Part shown: positions 23,712-37,199 of the stretch, in pieces
Layout of the letters: each line of letters starts with the position of its first letter
Numbering within the stretch: the stretch's first letter is position 1
Assembly: GCF_947179165.1 (NCBI RefSeq)
Contig: NC_077237.1
Coordinates: 83,366,341 to 83,430,340, forward strand
Origin: Solanum dulcamara
Taxonomy: Eukaryota > Streptophyta > Magnoliopsida > Solanales > Solanaceae
Direction of reading: 5' to 3'
Length of the DNA: 64,000 bases
Position numbers and translations under genes: made by a program
Notes under the pieces: model-generated
Seen by the model: only the letters and a program-made list of their open reading frames with translations
The model's database searches: none
What the model was told of the DNA's origin: nothing

Positions 23712-26700
23712 TAGGGGTGCTTATCGGGCGGATTGGATGGATTATTATGCTTAACGGTTTGAGTTAACGGTTATCGACTTTTAAAAGTACTAATCCGCTA
23801 GCCAGCCTATAATATATCGATTGAATTTGGGTCGGATTAGCAATTATGAGATGGTTATCGGGCGGTGTATCGGTTGTATGGTAACATGTAAAATTTCTGC
23901 CACTTACTTCAATTCCCCTTCACAACAGGCATGCATAATGTAATTTAGGTAAGCAGATAATTAATATGTCATATGTGAAGTTGTGAACAGATTAACAATA
24001 ATATACAGACCTACAGGATACAGCCACTTAAACTTCAAACTTTCACAATATATTCACAATATACAGTCCTACAGATCAGTCACCATGGTCCATGGCAGTC
24101 AAGATTCAAGAAGAGTTCACAGTTGACACTACACAACTTGACAGTTAACACTACACTGAGATTAATGCACTCTTGCTCCTGAAGTGGTGCAAAAGATCAT
24201 TATCTATTGGAAATTTTCATCAAAAATATATTGAAGACAACCTAAGTCATAAAACCACTAACATATAAAAGCAACTGCAACTCCATTACTGATCAAAATC
24301 AACTCAAATAGCTTTCTGCTCATTTTTCTTTTCTTGTGGAAGCACATTCTTCTTCAGTTCTCCTGCATTCAACAAATGAATACAAATCATATTAAAGAGA
24401 CAAGCATGCATGTGCACACATAGAGAGTGAGAGAGATAGAGAAACTCGATATTTAAATCTACTTTACTATATATTTATTCCATCTTGCATACTTTCAGCT
24501 CCTGTAACTCATTCAACTACAACCACTATGAATATTTGATGATGTATATTTTGTTTTAAAGTCAAACATTAGCTTATATATGATTCATCTTTCCTACCTT
24601 CGATGAACTAGCAGAGGAAAGAGTAACAGGAGGTGCAAGTTGAAATTTCATATTGTCAACTTGAATGACAACTCAGATTATTAGAAACTAAAATAGAAGA
24701 ACAAACAAGATAGCTAAAAAAATGATCGACAATAATATAACTAAATATAAACCAAATATGGAGGAATAGAACCAATAACTATATGATATATCAGCTAAAT
24801 GAAATATCTTTGAAGCAGTTAATCAATTAAGATGGAAATCATGTGAAACTATTACAATAAAATTATGACTGAATAAAATAGAGGAAAAAGCTGAAATTAT
24901 AATGGCCATACAGTAAAGAAGACTCGAAACTTAAAAGTCAGCCAAATTAAAGATCAAGAGGCTCAAATTCGTGGGATACATGTGACAAATGACCGGGAAA
25001 AGAATTGCTTAAACAAATCTGGACATAAAGCACCAAATGATTTAGAGTTTAAATCTGGCTCAAATGGAATTTAAGAGAAAGATACATTGAAAATAAGCTA
25101 ATCTAAATTACCATGATCATTCAAATAAATAATTGCAGCATGCTCAAAATGATAAGCCCAGAAATGCAATAAACATCAAAGACTCAAATACAGTAAATTT
25201 TGGCGAAAATGTAACATGTAAGCTGCCTAAATGCGACAATTATTTAGCCTCAAGTCCATCCTAGAAGACCCAACAATTGACTAATAGCAACGATAAGTAG
25301 CAGGATCCCAAATATAGCAGTTTAGCAGTATCTGAAAGTCCCACCATAATCTATCATCTATTAAATATCATTCAACTAGAGCTAAAATATTTTCTATAAA
25401 GAACAACGTATAGAACTGCAAATAAAAGAATGCTAAAAATAAGAAGAAAACTTCACAAAAGTATCAATTTAATTATTTATACTAAAACAGATAATTTCAA
25501 ACACTTATCAAATGAATAAAACAATAACTAAAAGCAAACAAAAATGCTGAAATAAATAGAAAATTACTTGGTTCTGGGCAGCGAACCTAAACTCGAGCTC
25601 GAGGAAACGATTCCACAGTCAACTTTTACTCGAAATATGTGCAGAACGATGAGAAAATATATATTTATATGTCAACTACAGTAGGCGTAGGGTATTTCCC
25701 AGCGCTGGCTAAATCTGAAGAGAAATTATCATAATGAGTCATGTAATAAGTATAAACCATTTACAATAATAATATACAATAAATATAATAAAAAGTATCA
25801 TTACCTTGTTCAAGCTGTTCGAGATTATCAAGATCTTCCTCAATGCTAACAGATTATTCTAATTTTTTACTTCGAAGCCAATCTTGAAGACACACTAGAG
25901 CTTGCACTAAATTAGGAGTCAATGAACTCCTAAATGAATCAAGGAGACGTCCTCCGGTACTAAATGCAGATTCAGATGCTACACTTGAAACTCGTACAGT
26001 TAATGCATCACGAGCCATCTCATCAAGAATAGAAAATCTAGCTGAGTTCATTTTTCACCAGTTTAGGATGTTAAATTCTTTACTATCATCCTCAGTTTCT
26101 TCACCAAAATATTTATCTAACTCCGTTCTAGCATCCACACCTCCATTCGCTGTTTTATAGTTCTTTAGATCTTTCATGAATGATTTTAAAAGTCCTGTAC
26201 TTTGGATACTTACTTGACTGTTAGAAGGCCCGAAAGTAGATGACTCTTTTTCCCCAAACATCTTTACAAGTGCATAGCTAACTGATTTAAGCTTGTAACG
26301 AGGATCCAAAATACATGAAATAAAAATTATCTTGTTCATTTTTGCAACTGAGTTGTTCATCATCACAACTTTCTTGAAATCTTTTCAACCTCGTAGGAGA
26401 CTGCCTAACATATCTAACTGCATGTCTAACACATTCTATAGACAAAGAGCATTCTTTTAAACCATTCTGAACAACAAGATTCATGATATGAGCTATACAC
26501 CTCACGTGAAGGTGATTACCGTTCATCAAATTAGTTCCCATTTTTATTAATTGCTTAGACAATTCTTTCACTGTCACATTATTTGAGCTTGCATAATCAA
26601 CTGTGAAAGTAAAGATTTTATTTATCCCCCACTCACGTAAGCACCTACTAATACCATTTGCCATATCTTCACATTTATGGCTAATAATAAGATAAAAATT

Positions 26701-28653
26701 AAGTATTTCCTTGCGCATGTTCCAATCACTATCGATCCAATGGGCAGTGATACACATGTAATTGATCCTTTGTATAGAAGTCCATGTGTCAGTGGTAATA
26801 CAAATTCTCTATTTTGTTTCTATAAAATACCTCCTCAACTTTTGTTTTTCTTCATTAAACAGATTAAAACAGTCCCTAGTTACAGTACTATGGGAAGGGA
26901 TCCAAAATTGAGGTTGAGCCATTTTCATAAATTCTTTAAAACCTTTTTTTTCGATAAAGCTAAAAGGAAGCTCATCAACTATTATCATATGACATAAAGC
27001 CTTCCTACACTCTTCTTGGTCAAATTTCTAAGAGACAACTGCTACATCACCTTGACTACCCCAGAATAGATTTAAAGCCTATGGTTGATTGTTTTTTATC
27101 AATAAGTGGAGTAGGAAGTTTAGAACCTGTCAACAAATGAACAAGAAGAGTCGACGTACCATCTCTTGACTTAAAATAGTACAACTTATAGCAATGGCTA
27201 CATTTTTCTTTCGTACCTTCGGAAGTTTCAACTTCTGTAAAATGATCCCAAGCAACATACTTTTTCTCCTTCTTTTAACACTAGCTGACAAAGTTATCTC
27301 AGCATGACTTGCTGCATTTGAAGCTTCACTTTCACCCATCACCTTATCACTTTGTTCAGCCATATTAGAAGATTAAGAGTTTAAGACTTTGCGTCCCTGT
27401 ATTTTAATCAACAACTCTAAAATAAGCTAAGATATGGATAATCAATTTTATACCAGTAGTTTAATAATGCCAAACTCAATGAAACATATACCAAAATTAT
27501 CATAATTAATCAAAGCAGATGAGAAGTCGATTTAGACATAACGTGAGGATTTAGCACATTAACATAAAGAATCAGTTAACCAAAAATTTGAAACCTCAAA
27601 GAAATTTATGATTTAGACAAAATTCACAACAAGAGTAAACATGCATCAAAAGAACATATTGGAAAATCAATAGACATAAATGAAAAATTAAAAAATGAGA
27701 AACACTCCCACTAACTAGATGAATATTTTAAAAACAGTTTTGAATCTATCATAAGATCAGGTAAAGGAAGAGGACACAGTCAAGGGTGAAAACAAGAATT
27801 GCATGTAAGAAAATACTCTGCTTAAGCCATCTTGGTTTGTCCCACCAAAATACTGGCCGAGCAGACCAAAACCCAATGAAATCAAGTACCTTTATCATCA
27901 CAGCCTAAAGATACACAACAACAGAGATTTGTGAAAAAAGAAACAATGATGACCAAGAAGTAAGACGCCAACAGTGAGAGAAATAGATCAGACTGTGAAT
28001 ACTCACAAGAGCGTCAACTAAGCATTAAAGGTCTGTTGCTTTGACAGAAGCAACATAAAGAGATATAAAAGGCCTGTAAATGGTAGGCAACATCATTATA
28101 AAAGCACGATCTAGGGCATCTATCTCCTTTTCTCATAGCTCTGAGTACACAAAGAACATGAAGAAAAGCACTGCAATCTTCTTTTCTTACAGATGTATAC
28201 CCAGAGGTGGAGGTTCCTAAAGCTCTGTAGAAGAGTTGAAGTAGTTAAACCTAAAGTAGGCGGAAGACGGAAGTAGTCACAAATTAGTAGAAGTTTATAG
28301 AAGAGTTGAAGTAGTCAAGTAGGGCTTCTACTTTAAAAGTTTAAATGGGCCTGCCTATTTAATTAAATAGGCTTGACCCTTATTTTAGGTTTACAAATAA
28401 AAATTAAAAATTATCAATATTATACATATTTTATATGTTTAGGGATAAAATATATTAAAATATAATAAATTCTTAACGGATTAACGGTTTATCCAATAAA
28501 AAAATTGAGTAATCCGTCCCCTATACCGAGAAGCCGTTAATTATAAAATTTAAATTCATTCTCCACCCGCTAATCCGATAACATAATACCAATAAGCTAA
28601 TAAGATAATTTTGCGGTAGAGTTATCGATAGCGGACAGTTTTGAATAGCCCTA
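23712..28653 (-). mobile_element. hAT-superfamily DNA transposon (4.94 kb), decayed
   Basis: The ends are TAGGGGTGCTTATCGG (left) and TAGGGCTATTCAAAAC (right, reverse complement). The flanks CTACTAAG (23704-23711) and CTACTGAA (28654-28661) fit a diverged 8-bp duplication. Subterminal regions contain repeated AACGG and GTTATCG-type motifs. Transposase relics on the minus strand confirm the superfamily. It sits inside solo LTR B, so it is the youngest layer here. Confidence 0.88.
25854..27363 (-). pseudogene. hAT transposase (BED finger, RICESLEEPER/DAYSLEEPER-like), frameshifted
   Basis: Fragments in order on the minus strand. First is an N-terminus starting MAEQSDKVMGESEAS at 27363. After a frameshift near 27260 comes a BED zinc finger with WDHFTEVE, EKCSHCYKLYYF and TLLVHL. 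Next is a catalytic-core part (26757-26287) with TFTVDYASSN and VRCIAHIMNLVVQNGL. A further block (26366-26055) has ILDPRYKLK. Last is the C-terminal dimerisation region (26051-25854) with VSSVASESAFSTGGRLLDSF and LVCLQDWLRS. Several frame breaks, including one between 27130 and 26757, prevent a continuous protein. In the hAT family this protein cuts and joins the element ends; here it cannot be active. Confidence 0.88.
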
Positions 28654-30072
28654 CTACTGAATATATGTGAATTGTACTCACACCTACCTTTGTGTCCCTT
28701 TTTGATGCAGATACTAGTTAGGGTACCTCACGTGATAACTGATATTCTAGCGGATTGTGTATTCTCAGATTAGTGGTGAGGTCTTGGAATTCGGATCGTC
28801 ACTAGTCTATCTTTATTTCTCAGTCTTTTGTATCATTCAGAGACTTATATTGTATCTTTAGACTCGAACCTTGTATTAGATGCTCTTTATACTTATGACA
28901 CTAGGTTTTGGGATAATTTCTTTATTGTCTTTCTATTCATTTAAATCGTGGCATGACTTTTCCTTTGGGAGTCTCGTATGAGTTTTACTTTTAGGCTTAT
29001 ATATCATGTTGGATTTTGGAATATGTGTCATCATGACCTTAGTTTTTGGGTCATGACAGGATTGAACTGTTTAAGTCGGTTGTTTTCCAAATTACCATCC
29101 TGACATGATAGGACTTGATTGGTTATGGATCCATGATTGTTGATTCATTCCTACCCTGGCAAGGTATGAACGTACGTGGCAACAACATCAGTTTGTTGTA
29201 CTATCACTGGCTCATAAGTGATAGTTGTCAGATAAGAGAAACTCCCATATAGGTCTTGATAGTACTCTGAGTCGGATTGGATTGGATTGTATATGATTGG
29301 TCTTATCTAAATCATATTCTTGTTTAGACTTAGGACATATCGATTGAGTTGTTCCTTCTTCTAAGTTGAAATTATGAGTTGATTTGATTCTATCTTGATG
29401 CATGTTTCATTCTGCCATTTTACATACTCGTACATTCTAAGTATTGACGTCATTTTGCCTGCATCATGAAATAAGGATCTATTCATTTCCAGCTAGTTGG
29501 TGAGTCCTCCCTATTTCCGAAGGATACCACAGTTATCTTTTCAGCTTTGAGTTAGCTTTTCTTTATTTGATTTGTGGTAGTCATGAATCTGTCATTGGCA
29601 CCTCTTAGATTGATGATAGAGAGGCTTCATAGACTAGAGTGTTGATGATGTTGATTTATTTCATTTTGACTAGTTTCATTCTTACTAGTTGTTGATTGGA
29701 TAGATGGTTGGTCTTTGGCCTTATTTATGAATAGTATTATTGTGAGTTGAGTCTTCCACTGATAGAATGTGATTGAATGAATGTGTGATTGGATCAAGTG
29801 GTTTGTTGGGGTCTAACAATGGTTTTCGAGTGTCGGCCATGTCTAGGATACCCTCTCGGGGTGTGACAAACTTAGTATCAGAGCACAGAGTTCAAGAGTC
29901 CTAGAGCCGTGTCTAGTATAGTCTTGCTTATGAGTGTGTTTTACACCACACTTATAATCTGGAGGCTATAGAACATTAGGAATTATTTCACTTTTTATAT
30001 TCTGAATTCGTGCGATAGAGTTTAACTCTATGAAAGCTCTTTTCTAATTCGTACATTTACACGTTGCAGACA

Positions 30073-33000
30073 ATGCCTCCTAAACCTACTGCCAGGCAGA
30101 GGAATGCTGATAACACAGAGATTCTACAGTCAGAGATGCCCCCACCGAGGACTAGAGGCCGACCTGCAAGGTATATTGAGGCACCTCAAGTGCCTACTAC
30201 TCAGTCTGCACCAACTTCAGAGGCAAATTTCCGAAGATCAATTTCTATGCTCACTCAGTTGGTGGCTGCCTACAATGGTAGCCAGACTTTACCAACTCCT
30301 AACTCTAGTTATCAAGAGCCATCTACTGCCATAGGATTAGAGACTTTCTGAGAATGAATCTGTCGGTCTTCATGGATTCCAAGGTTGATAAGGACCCTTA
30401 GAATTTCATTGATGAGATGTGGAAGATCCTGAAAGTGATGCATGCTATAGAGATCGAGGAGGTTGAGCTGGTGTCTTATCAGCTCAAAGATGTGGCAAAT
30501 GTCTGGTATAATCAATGAGAAGAAAGTAGAGGTGAGGATTAAGATCTTACTAATTGGGATGAGTTTGATGGAGCATTCCTTGATCACTTCTTTCCCAAAG
30601 AATTGAGAAAAGCAAAAGTAGAAGAGGTTGTGAATTTGAAACAAGAAGGTATGACAATTAAGGAGTATAGTCTGAAGTTTATCCAGTTGTCCAGATATGC
30701 TGCGGAGATGATCCAGATATGAGATCAAAGATGAGGAAATTTATCTCTGGATTGGGAAGACATGTAAATAAGGAGTGCAAAACATCATTGTTGATATCTG
30801 ATATGAATATTTCTAGATTAATGGTGTATGCTCAACAGGTAGAGGATGAGAAGAGGAAATACAAGGAGGATCATTTGATTAAGAAGGAAAAATCAGCTGC
30901 ACATGACAGTGAATAGGGGCAGAGAAAAGGCAATAAGTCCTTTTTTAGAAGAGGTATTCCAACTATGCTTTATATGCGACAAGTGCACCTGCGTCATATA
31001 ACAGGTATAATCAGCAGGGATAGAGTCAATAGAATTTTAGGGCCCAGGGTTCTCAATCCTAAGCTAGTATGGCTTAAGGTTCGAAGGAAAAGTCACCCTG
31101 TGGCAAGTGCGGTAAGCTCCATTTGGGAGAGTGCAGAGAGGGAAATGATGGTTGTTATAAATGTGGCCAAGTGGGCCACTTTCAGAGGGAGTGTATGACA
31201 TATGGCAACAGAGCCCAGCCTTCTACCACTGCACCACCAGATAGAGGTAATAAGAGGAGCACTACTTCAGGTATGAGTGGAGGTACAAACCGTCTATATG
31301 TTATGGGTAGTCGCCAAGATCAGGAGAACTCCTCAGAATTTGATTCGAGTCTTTACTCTTGACTGTTATGTTTTGATGGATCCAGATGTCACATTATCTT
31401 TTGTGTCTCCTTATGTGGCTAGTAGATTTGATAAAATTTTTGAGTGTCTTCTAGAACCCTTCAGTGTATCTACTTCTGTTGGTGATTTTTTCTTAGTTGA
31501 GAGAGTCTGTAGGGATTGTAATGTGTCAATCTATCATAGGGATACCCTGGCTAACTTAGTTGAGTTGGACATGGTTGATTTTGATGTGATTCTTAGCATG
31601 GACTGACTTTATGCTTGTTATGCCTCTGTTGATTGTAGGACTCAGATTGTTAAATTTAAATTCCTAAATGAGCCTGTCATAGAGTAGAAGGGTAGTCCTA
31701 TCGTGTCTGATGATAAATTTATTTCCTACCTTAGGGATAGAAAGTTAATCTCGAAAGGGTTTATTTATCATATCGTGCGAGTGAAAGATGATAGTGTTGA
31801 GTCTCCATCCCTTGAGTCAGTTTCGATTATTAACGAGTTTCCTGAAGTCTCTCCTGAGGATCTAACCGGAGTCCCTCCTGATAGAGAGATCGACTTTGGG
31901 ATTAATGTCTTTCTTGATTTGCAGCCTATCTCTATTCCGTCATATAGAATAGCTCTTGCTGAGTTGAAAGAACAGTTGAAGGACTTGTTAGATAAAGGAT
32001 TCATTAGGCCAAGTGTTTCACCTTAGGGTGCTCCTGTCCTATTTATGTGAAAGAAAGATGGGTCTCTTAGAATATGCATTGATTATAGGTAATCGAACAA
32101 GGTTAACATAAAGAATAAATATCCTCTCCCCAAAATAGATAATTTGTTTGACTAACTTTAGGGTGCCACTTGTTTCTCAAAGATAGACCTAAGATAGGTT
32201 ACCATCAGTTGAAGGTGAGGAAGTGTGATATATCCCAAAGATAGCTTTTTGGACCCATTATGGCTATTTTGAGTTCTTAGTCATGTCCTTTGGGTTGACT
32301 AATGCCTCTGCAGCCTTTATGGATTTCATGAATCGAGTATTTAAGCCGTATCTTGATATGTTCATGCTTGTCTTTTTTGATGATATTCTGGTCTTTTATA
32401 AGGATGAAGAAGAGCATGTCTATCATCTTAAAGTTGTCCTACAGACTCTAAAAGACCAGGTATTGTATGAAAAATTCTCCAAATATGAATTTTAGCTTGC
32501 ATAAGTGGCTTTCCTAGGCCACATTTTATCTGGAGATGGTATTCGGGTTGATACCTAGAAAATTGAGGCAGTGAAAAATTAGACCAGACCCACATCCCTA
32601 ATAAATATAAGAAGCTTCTTGGGTTTGGCTGGCTATTACCGAAGGTTTGTAGAAGGATTCTCATCCATATCATCACCATTGACCAAGCTGACCCAAAAGA
32701 AGGCTAAGTTAAATGATCTGATGCTTGCGAGGAGAGTTTCCAGAAATTGAAGACCAAGCTGACCATTGCTCCTATTTTGACTTTCCCCGATGGAACAAAG
32801 GATTATGTAATCTATTGTTATGTGTCTAGAGTTGGTTTGGGTTGTGTGTTGATGCAGAGGGGAAACATGATAGCCTATGCTTCAAGACAACTTAAGATTC
32901 ATCAAAATAATTATCTAACTCATGACCTTAAGCTGGCAGCTGTGGTATTTGCTCTTAAAATTTGGCGCCACTAATTATATAGAGTGCATGTTCATGTGTT

Positions 33001-34767
33001 CACCGATCATAAGAGTTTGCAGTACGTCTTCAACTAGAAAGAACTCAACTTGAGGCAGAGAAGATGGCTATAGTTGCTCAAGGATTATGACATGAGCATT
33101 TTATACCACCTAGGTAAAGCTAATATTGTTGTAGATGCTCTTAGCAGTTGTCTATGGGTAGCACTGCCCATATGGTGGAGGGAAAGAAAGAATTGGCTAA
33201 AAAGGTGCATAGATTAGCTCGATTGAGAGTTCAACTTGAGGAGAATAATGAAGGTAGACTTAATATTCAGAATGGGTCTGTATCCTCCCTTGTGGTAGAG
33301 GTGAAAGAGAAGCAAGACCAAGATCCTGTCCTCCTCCAATTGAAGGAAGCTATTCACAAACAAAAGGTGATGGTTTTCTCCAAAGAAAGAGATAGTGTGT
33401 TGAGGTACTAGAATAGATTGTGTGTCCCGGATGTTGATGATGAGAAAGAATTATGGCTGAAGCTTATAGTTCCAAATACTCTATTTATCCCGATTCTATA
33501 AAGATGTATCATAAATTGAGGGAAGTCTATTGGTGGAGTGGAATAAAGAGAGATATCGCTGAATTTGTTTCCAAGTGCCTGAATTGTCAACAGGTTAAAG
33601 TTGAGCATCAAAGTCCATGTGGGTTAGCTCAAAATATAGAGATTCCAGAATGGAAGTGAGAGATGATCAATATGAATTTTATTATAGGTTTGCCGAAGTT
33701 CCAAAAGTAGTATGATTAGATTTGGGTGATTGTGGATAGAATGACTAAATCAGCCCACTTCTTGGCAATTAAGACTACTAACATCGCAGAGGATTATGCA
33801 AAATTGTATATTTAGAGATTCTCAGATTGCATGGGGTTCCCTTGTCTATCATCTCAGACAGAGGAGCTCAATTTACTTCCCAATTTTGGAGGTCCTTTCA
33901 GAAAGGACTGAGTTCAAAGGTGAATCTTAGTACAACCTTTCATCTCCAGACAGATGGCCAAGCAGAGCGCACCAATTAAAGGATATGTTTAGGGCATGTG
34001 TACTTGACTTCAAAGGAAATTGGGATGGTCATTTACTTCTCATAGAGTTTTCATATAATAATAGTTACCATACAAGTATTCAAATGTCTCCCTATGAAGC
34101 TTTGTATGAGAGGAGGTGTAGATAACCAATTGGGTGGTTTGAAGTTGGTGAAGTTGAGTTGATTGGGCCTGATTTTGTTTACCAGGATTTTGACAAGGTG
34201 AAGGTTATTCGAGAGAGGCTAAATACATCCCAAAGCCGCCATAAATCTTACACTGATGTGAGAAGGAGAGACTTAGAGTTTGAGGTGGATGATTGGATGT
34301 ACTTAAAAGTATCACCCATGAAGGGCGTCATGAGGTTTGGAAAGAAGGGAAAGCTTAGTCCTCGATACATTGGTCCTTACCAGATTGTGAGGAGGATTGG
34401 GAGTGTCTCTTATGAGTTGGAGTTACCTTCTAAGCTAGCCTCCATTCATCCGCTATTTCATGTCTCGATGTTGAAGAAGTTCTTGGGAGATCCTTCATTG
34501 GTAGTCCCCATTGATAATATTAGAGTTAAGGATAACTTGTCCTATGAAGAAATTCCGGTCCAAATTCTTGATCGTCAGGTTCACAAATTGAGGACCAAGG
34601 AGATTGCCTCAGTTAAAGTCTTGTGGAGGAATCAATTTATTAAGGAAGCGACACGGGAAGTTGAGGAAGAAATTAAAGCCAAATATCCGCATCTATTCAT
34701 TCCTATCGATGAGAATGTTGAAGGTAATGCCCCTTTTCTTGATTTGAATTGGTATGTCCATTCTTGA
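30073..34767 (+). pseudogene. gag-pol of Gypsy A (gag, protease, RT, RNase H, integrase, chromodomain), heavily mutated
   Basis: It starts at ATG 30073 (MPPKPTARQRN). Visible pieces are: gag; a CCHC knuckle (CYKCGQVGHFQREC, about 31156-31200); a protease region (31360-31606); RT with [19 protein letters not shown] and VFFDDILVF (32283-32400); RNase H ([17 protein letters not shown]); and the integrase zinc-binding and core regions (33450-34150). Also present is a C-terminal chromodomain-type region with HPLFHVSMLKK and EEIPVQILDRQV, ending at 34767. Many stops and frameshifts break it. Most stops are former TGG, CAA/CAG or CGA codons, judged against the related element at 51.7-61.1 kb. Orientation and order fit a Tekay/Del-type chromovirus. 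Confidence 0.9.
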
Positions 34768-34894
34768 GTTTGAATAGTAAACTATTTTGGGCATTTTATT
34801 GGTTGAATGATTGAGTCTTGATTGTTATTTGTGCCACGAGTCCATCCTTGGTTTACTCTTCATTCGAGGACGAATGATCCCAAGGAGGAGATAT

Positions 34895-37199
34895 TATAAC
34901 ACCCGGTGTTATTCTAGCCTAGACTAAGTTAGAAAACCATGAGAAAGATTGATGAATTGGACTGAATAATGGACGACGAGGGAGGTCTACAATTCGTAGA
35001 CTATTCTACGAGTCGTAAGAACGGCTCGTATAACTCCCCAACACTTAGTGAAATTTCAATTGGGAGAAGCCTTCCTACGAGCTACCGTACGAGCCGTAAC
35101 CATTCCTACGAGTCGTAGGAATGAGTCGTAAAGCCTTGTATAACTTCTAAAAAATATAAGCCACAGTACTTTGGCTACGAGTTGACAGGATGACCGTAGA
35201 AAGGATCCCAAGTCGTAGAAATGACTCGTAGATACCCCCGACACTTAGCCAAATTTCAAACCCTGAATATCATTCCTACGAGCTAAGTTGACGACCTGTT
35301 GAGGAGTATACGAGTCGTAATAACTGCTCGTATGAAAAGTTTAGAGACTTAATTTCTCTGATTTTCGAGGACCTAAAGGACGAGTAGAACCTACGACTCA
35401 TCGATTCCTTGGCAACTCGTAGACCCCAATATTTTTCAGCCTAATTCCATGATCGAAGAGGACGACTCATAAAAGTTTCTACAAGTCGTACTACGACTCG
35501 TAGATGGCTATATTCAGTTTTTAACAAAGGGTAGATTGGTTTTTTCCCACCTTTTCCCAATTAAAACCTCGACATTTTGGGACTATTTTGAGTCCCTTAA
35601 CAGTACCCTACATGCCTAAGCACTCATTAACACTTAGTTTATTTGAGAGCAAGGATTGGAGAGGAGAAAGAAGCTAGGGTTCAAGCATTCACTCTATCTT
35701 CCAAACTTTTGATTGTCCTTCGAGTTATAAGTATGTAACACTAAACTAAAACATGGATTTTGGTCCTCCATGTGCCTATGATTGTGATAGATTGATTGTG
35801 AACGGATTGAGTCTCCATAATTATATTTCTTGAGAAATTATTGTTTTAAAAATATATATGTTTTACTGATTATTGATGAAATATTGATTTCCTATAAATA
35901 AATTCCTTGAACATATGAATTGGACTTCTTGTTACTCAAACCCTAGTAGCATGTTAATTGATAGTGAGTTGTATTCATCCTAAGATTGAATCTAGAGACT
36001 TAAATTGTGAATGTTTGATTGTGATTGGAATGTGAGCATGATGATATTATTGATAGTGTTGACGAATTGATAGTCTTGAAGGTTGTCATAAATGCATATC
36101 TAAACTACTCTTGAAAAATGCAATTGGGATTGAGTGGATAGTATGATCGGTCGAGAAGTTTGATTGTGATAGAATTGATGAGTTGATAAGGGTCCAGAAG
36201 AGACTTGTCGAAATGACTAGATTGAACTGATTAGATAAGAGTTTTATGAACGTTGAGTCTTGGGAGTAGTATTGAGCACCGAATTGGGTAAGAGTAAGTA
36301 ATAACTCGAACCCAATAACTACGTTGCTAAATGTAGGAGGGGATTGAACCGTTAAAGTCGGATGTTTCCCAAATTACCGTCCTGACATGATAGGACTTGA
36401 TTGGTTATGGATCTATGATTGTTGATTCGTTCCTACCCTGGCAAGGTATGAATGGACATGGTAACAACGTCGGTTTGTTGTACTATCACTGGCTCATAAG
36501 TGATAGTTGTCGGATAAGAGAAACTCTCATATAGGTCTTGATAGTACTCTTAGTCGGATGGAATGGATTGGATTGGATTGTATATGATTGGTCTTGTCTA
36601 AATCATATTCTTGTTTAGACTCAGGACATCTTGATTGAGTTGTTCCTTCTTCTAAGTTGAGATTCTGAGTTGATTTGATTCTATCCTAATGCATGTTTCA
36701 TTCTGCCATTTTACATACTCGTACATTCCACGTACTGACGTCATTTGGCTTGCATCATTTCATGATGTAGAGACAGGTACTAGAGATCATCAATAGGCGC
36801 ACCGTTGAGGATCTATTTGTTTCCACCTAGTTGGTGAGTCCTCCCTGTTTCCGAAGGATACCGCAGTTATCTTTTCAGCTTTGAGTTAGCTTTCCTTTAT
36901 TTGATTTGTGGTAGCCATGAACCTGTCATTGACACCTCTTAGATTGTTGATAGAGGCTTCATAGACTAGAGTGTTGATGATGTTGATTTGTTTTGTTTTG
37001 ACTAGTTTCATTCTTACTATGTTGATTGGATAGATGGTTGGCCTTTGGCCTTATTTATGAATAGTATTCTTGTGAGTTGAGTCTTTCGCTGATAGAATGT
37101 GATTAAATGAATGTGTGATTGGATCAAGTGGTTCGCTTGGGGGCCAACAATGGTATTCGAGTGCCGGCCACGTCTAGTGTACCCTCCCGGGGCGTGACA
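34895..37199 (+). repeat. 3' LTR of Gypsy A
   Basis: 2,305 bp, collinear with the split 5' LTR but with many substitutions. It also has about 40 bp (GTAGATTGGTTTTTTCCC region, about 35530-35565) missing from the 5' copy. The visible divergence marks an old insertion. The initial TG has become TA. Confidence 0.9.

Larger units (their letters stand above)
21641..29058 (+). mobile_element. Solo Gypsy-type LTR B (2.47 kb native), itself split by a hAT transposon
   Basis: It begins TGTAATGACC and ends GGGTCATGACA, with a perfect 5-bp duplication GGATT (21636-21640 and 29059-29063). No internal retroviral-type domain, primer site or second LTR is present, so recombination between LTRs removed the rest. 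Removing the hAT element (23712-28653 plus its 8-bp duplication) leaves about 2,468 bp. A GC-rich palindromic patch (GACCGCGGTC, GCGCGGTC, ACGCGT) lies at about 22148-22185. Confidence 0.85.
20216..29878 (+). repeat. 5' LTR of Gypsy A, interrupted by solo LTR B and a hAT transposon
   Basis: It consists of 20216-21640 plus 29064-29878. The 3' LTR is collinear across the break: GCTAAATGTAGGAGGGGATT then GAACCGTTAAAGTCGG at 36328-36362. Native length is about 2.24 kb. Its first 650 bp contain many CTACGAGTCGTAG-like short palindromes. Confidence 0.9.
20216..37199 (+). mobile_element. Ty3/Gypsy chromovirus-type retrotransposon A (Tekay/Del-like), old, nested in the MULE
   Basis: The 5' LTR begins TGTAACACCCGG (20216) and ends GGGTGTGACA (29878). 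The 3' LTR begins TATAACACCCGG (34895) and ends GGGGCGTGACA (37199). A primer-binding site resembling TAGTATCAGAGC (initiator tRNA-Met type) follows the 5' LTR, and a purine tract (CCAAGGAGGAGATAT) precedes the 3' LTR. The flanks GAAAC (20211-20215) and ATAAC (37200-37204) are a mutated 5-bp duplication. Removing one copy restores the MULE inverted repeat. The 5' LTR is interrupted by solo LTR B. Native length is about 9.56 kb. Confidence 0.9.
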
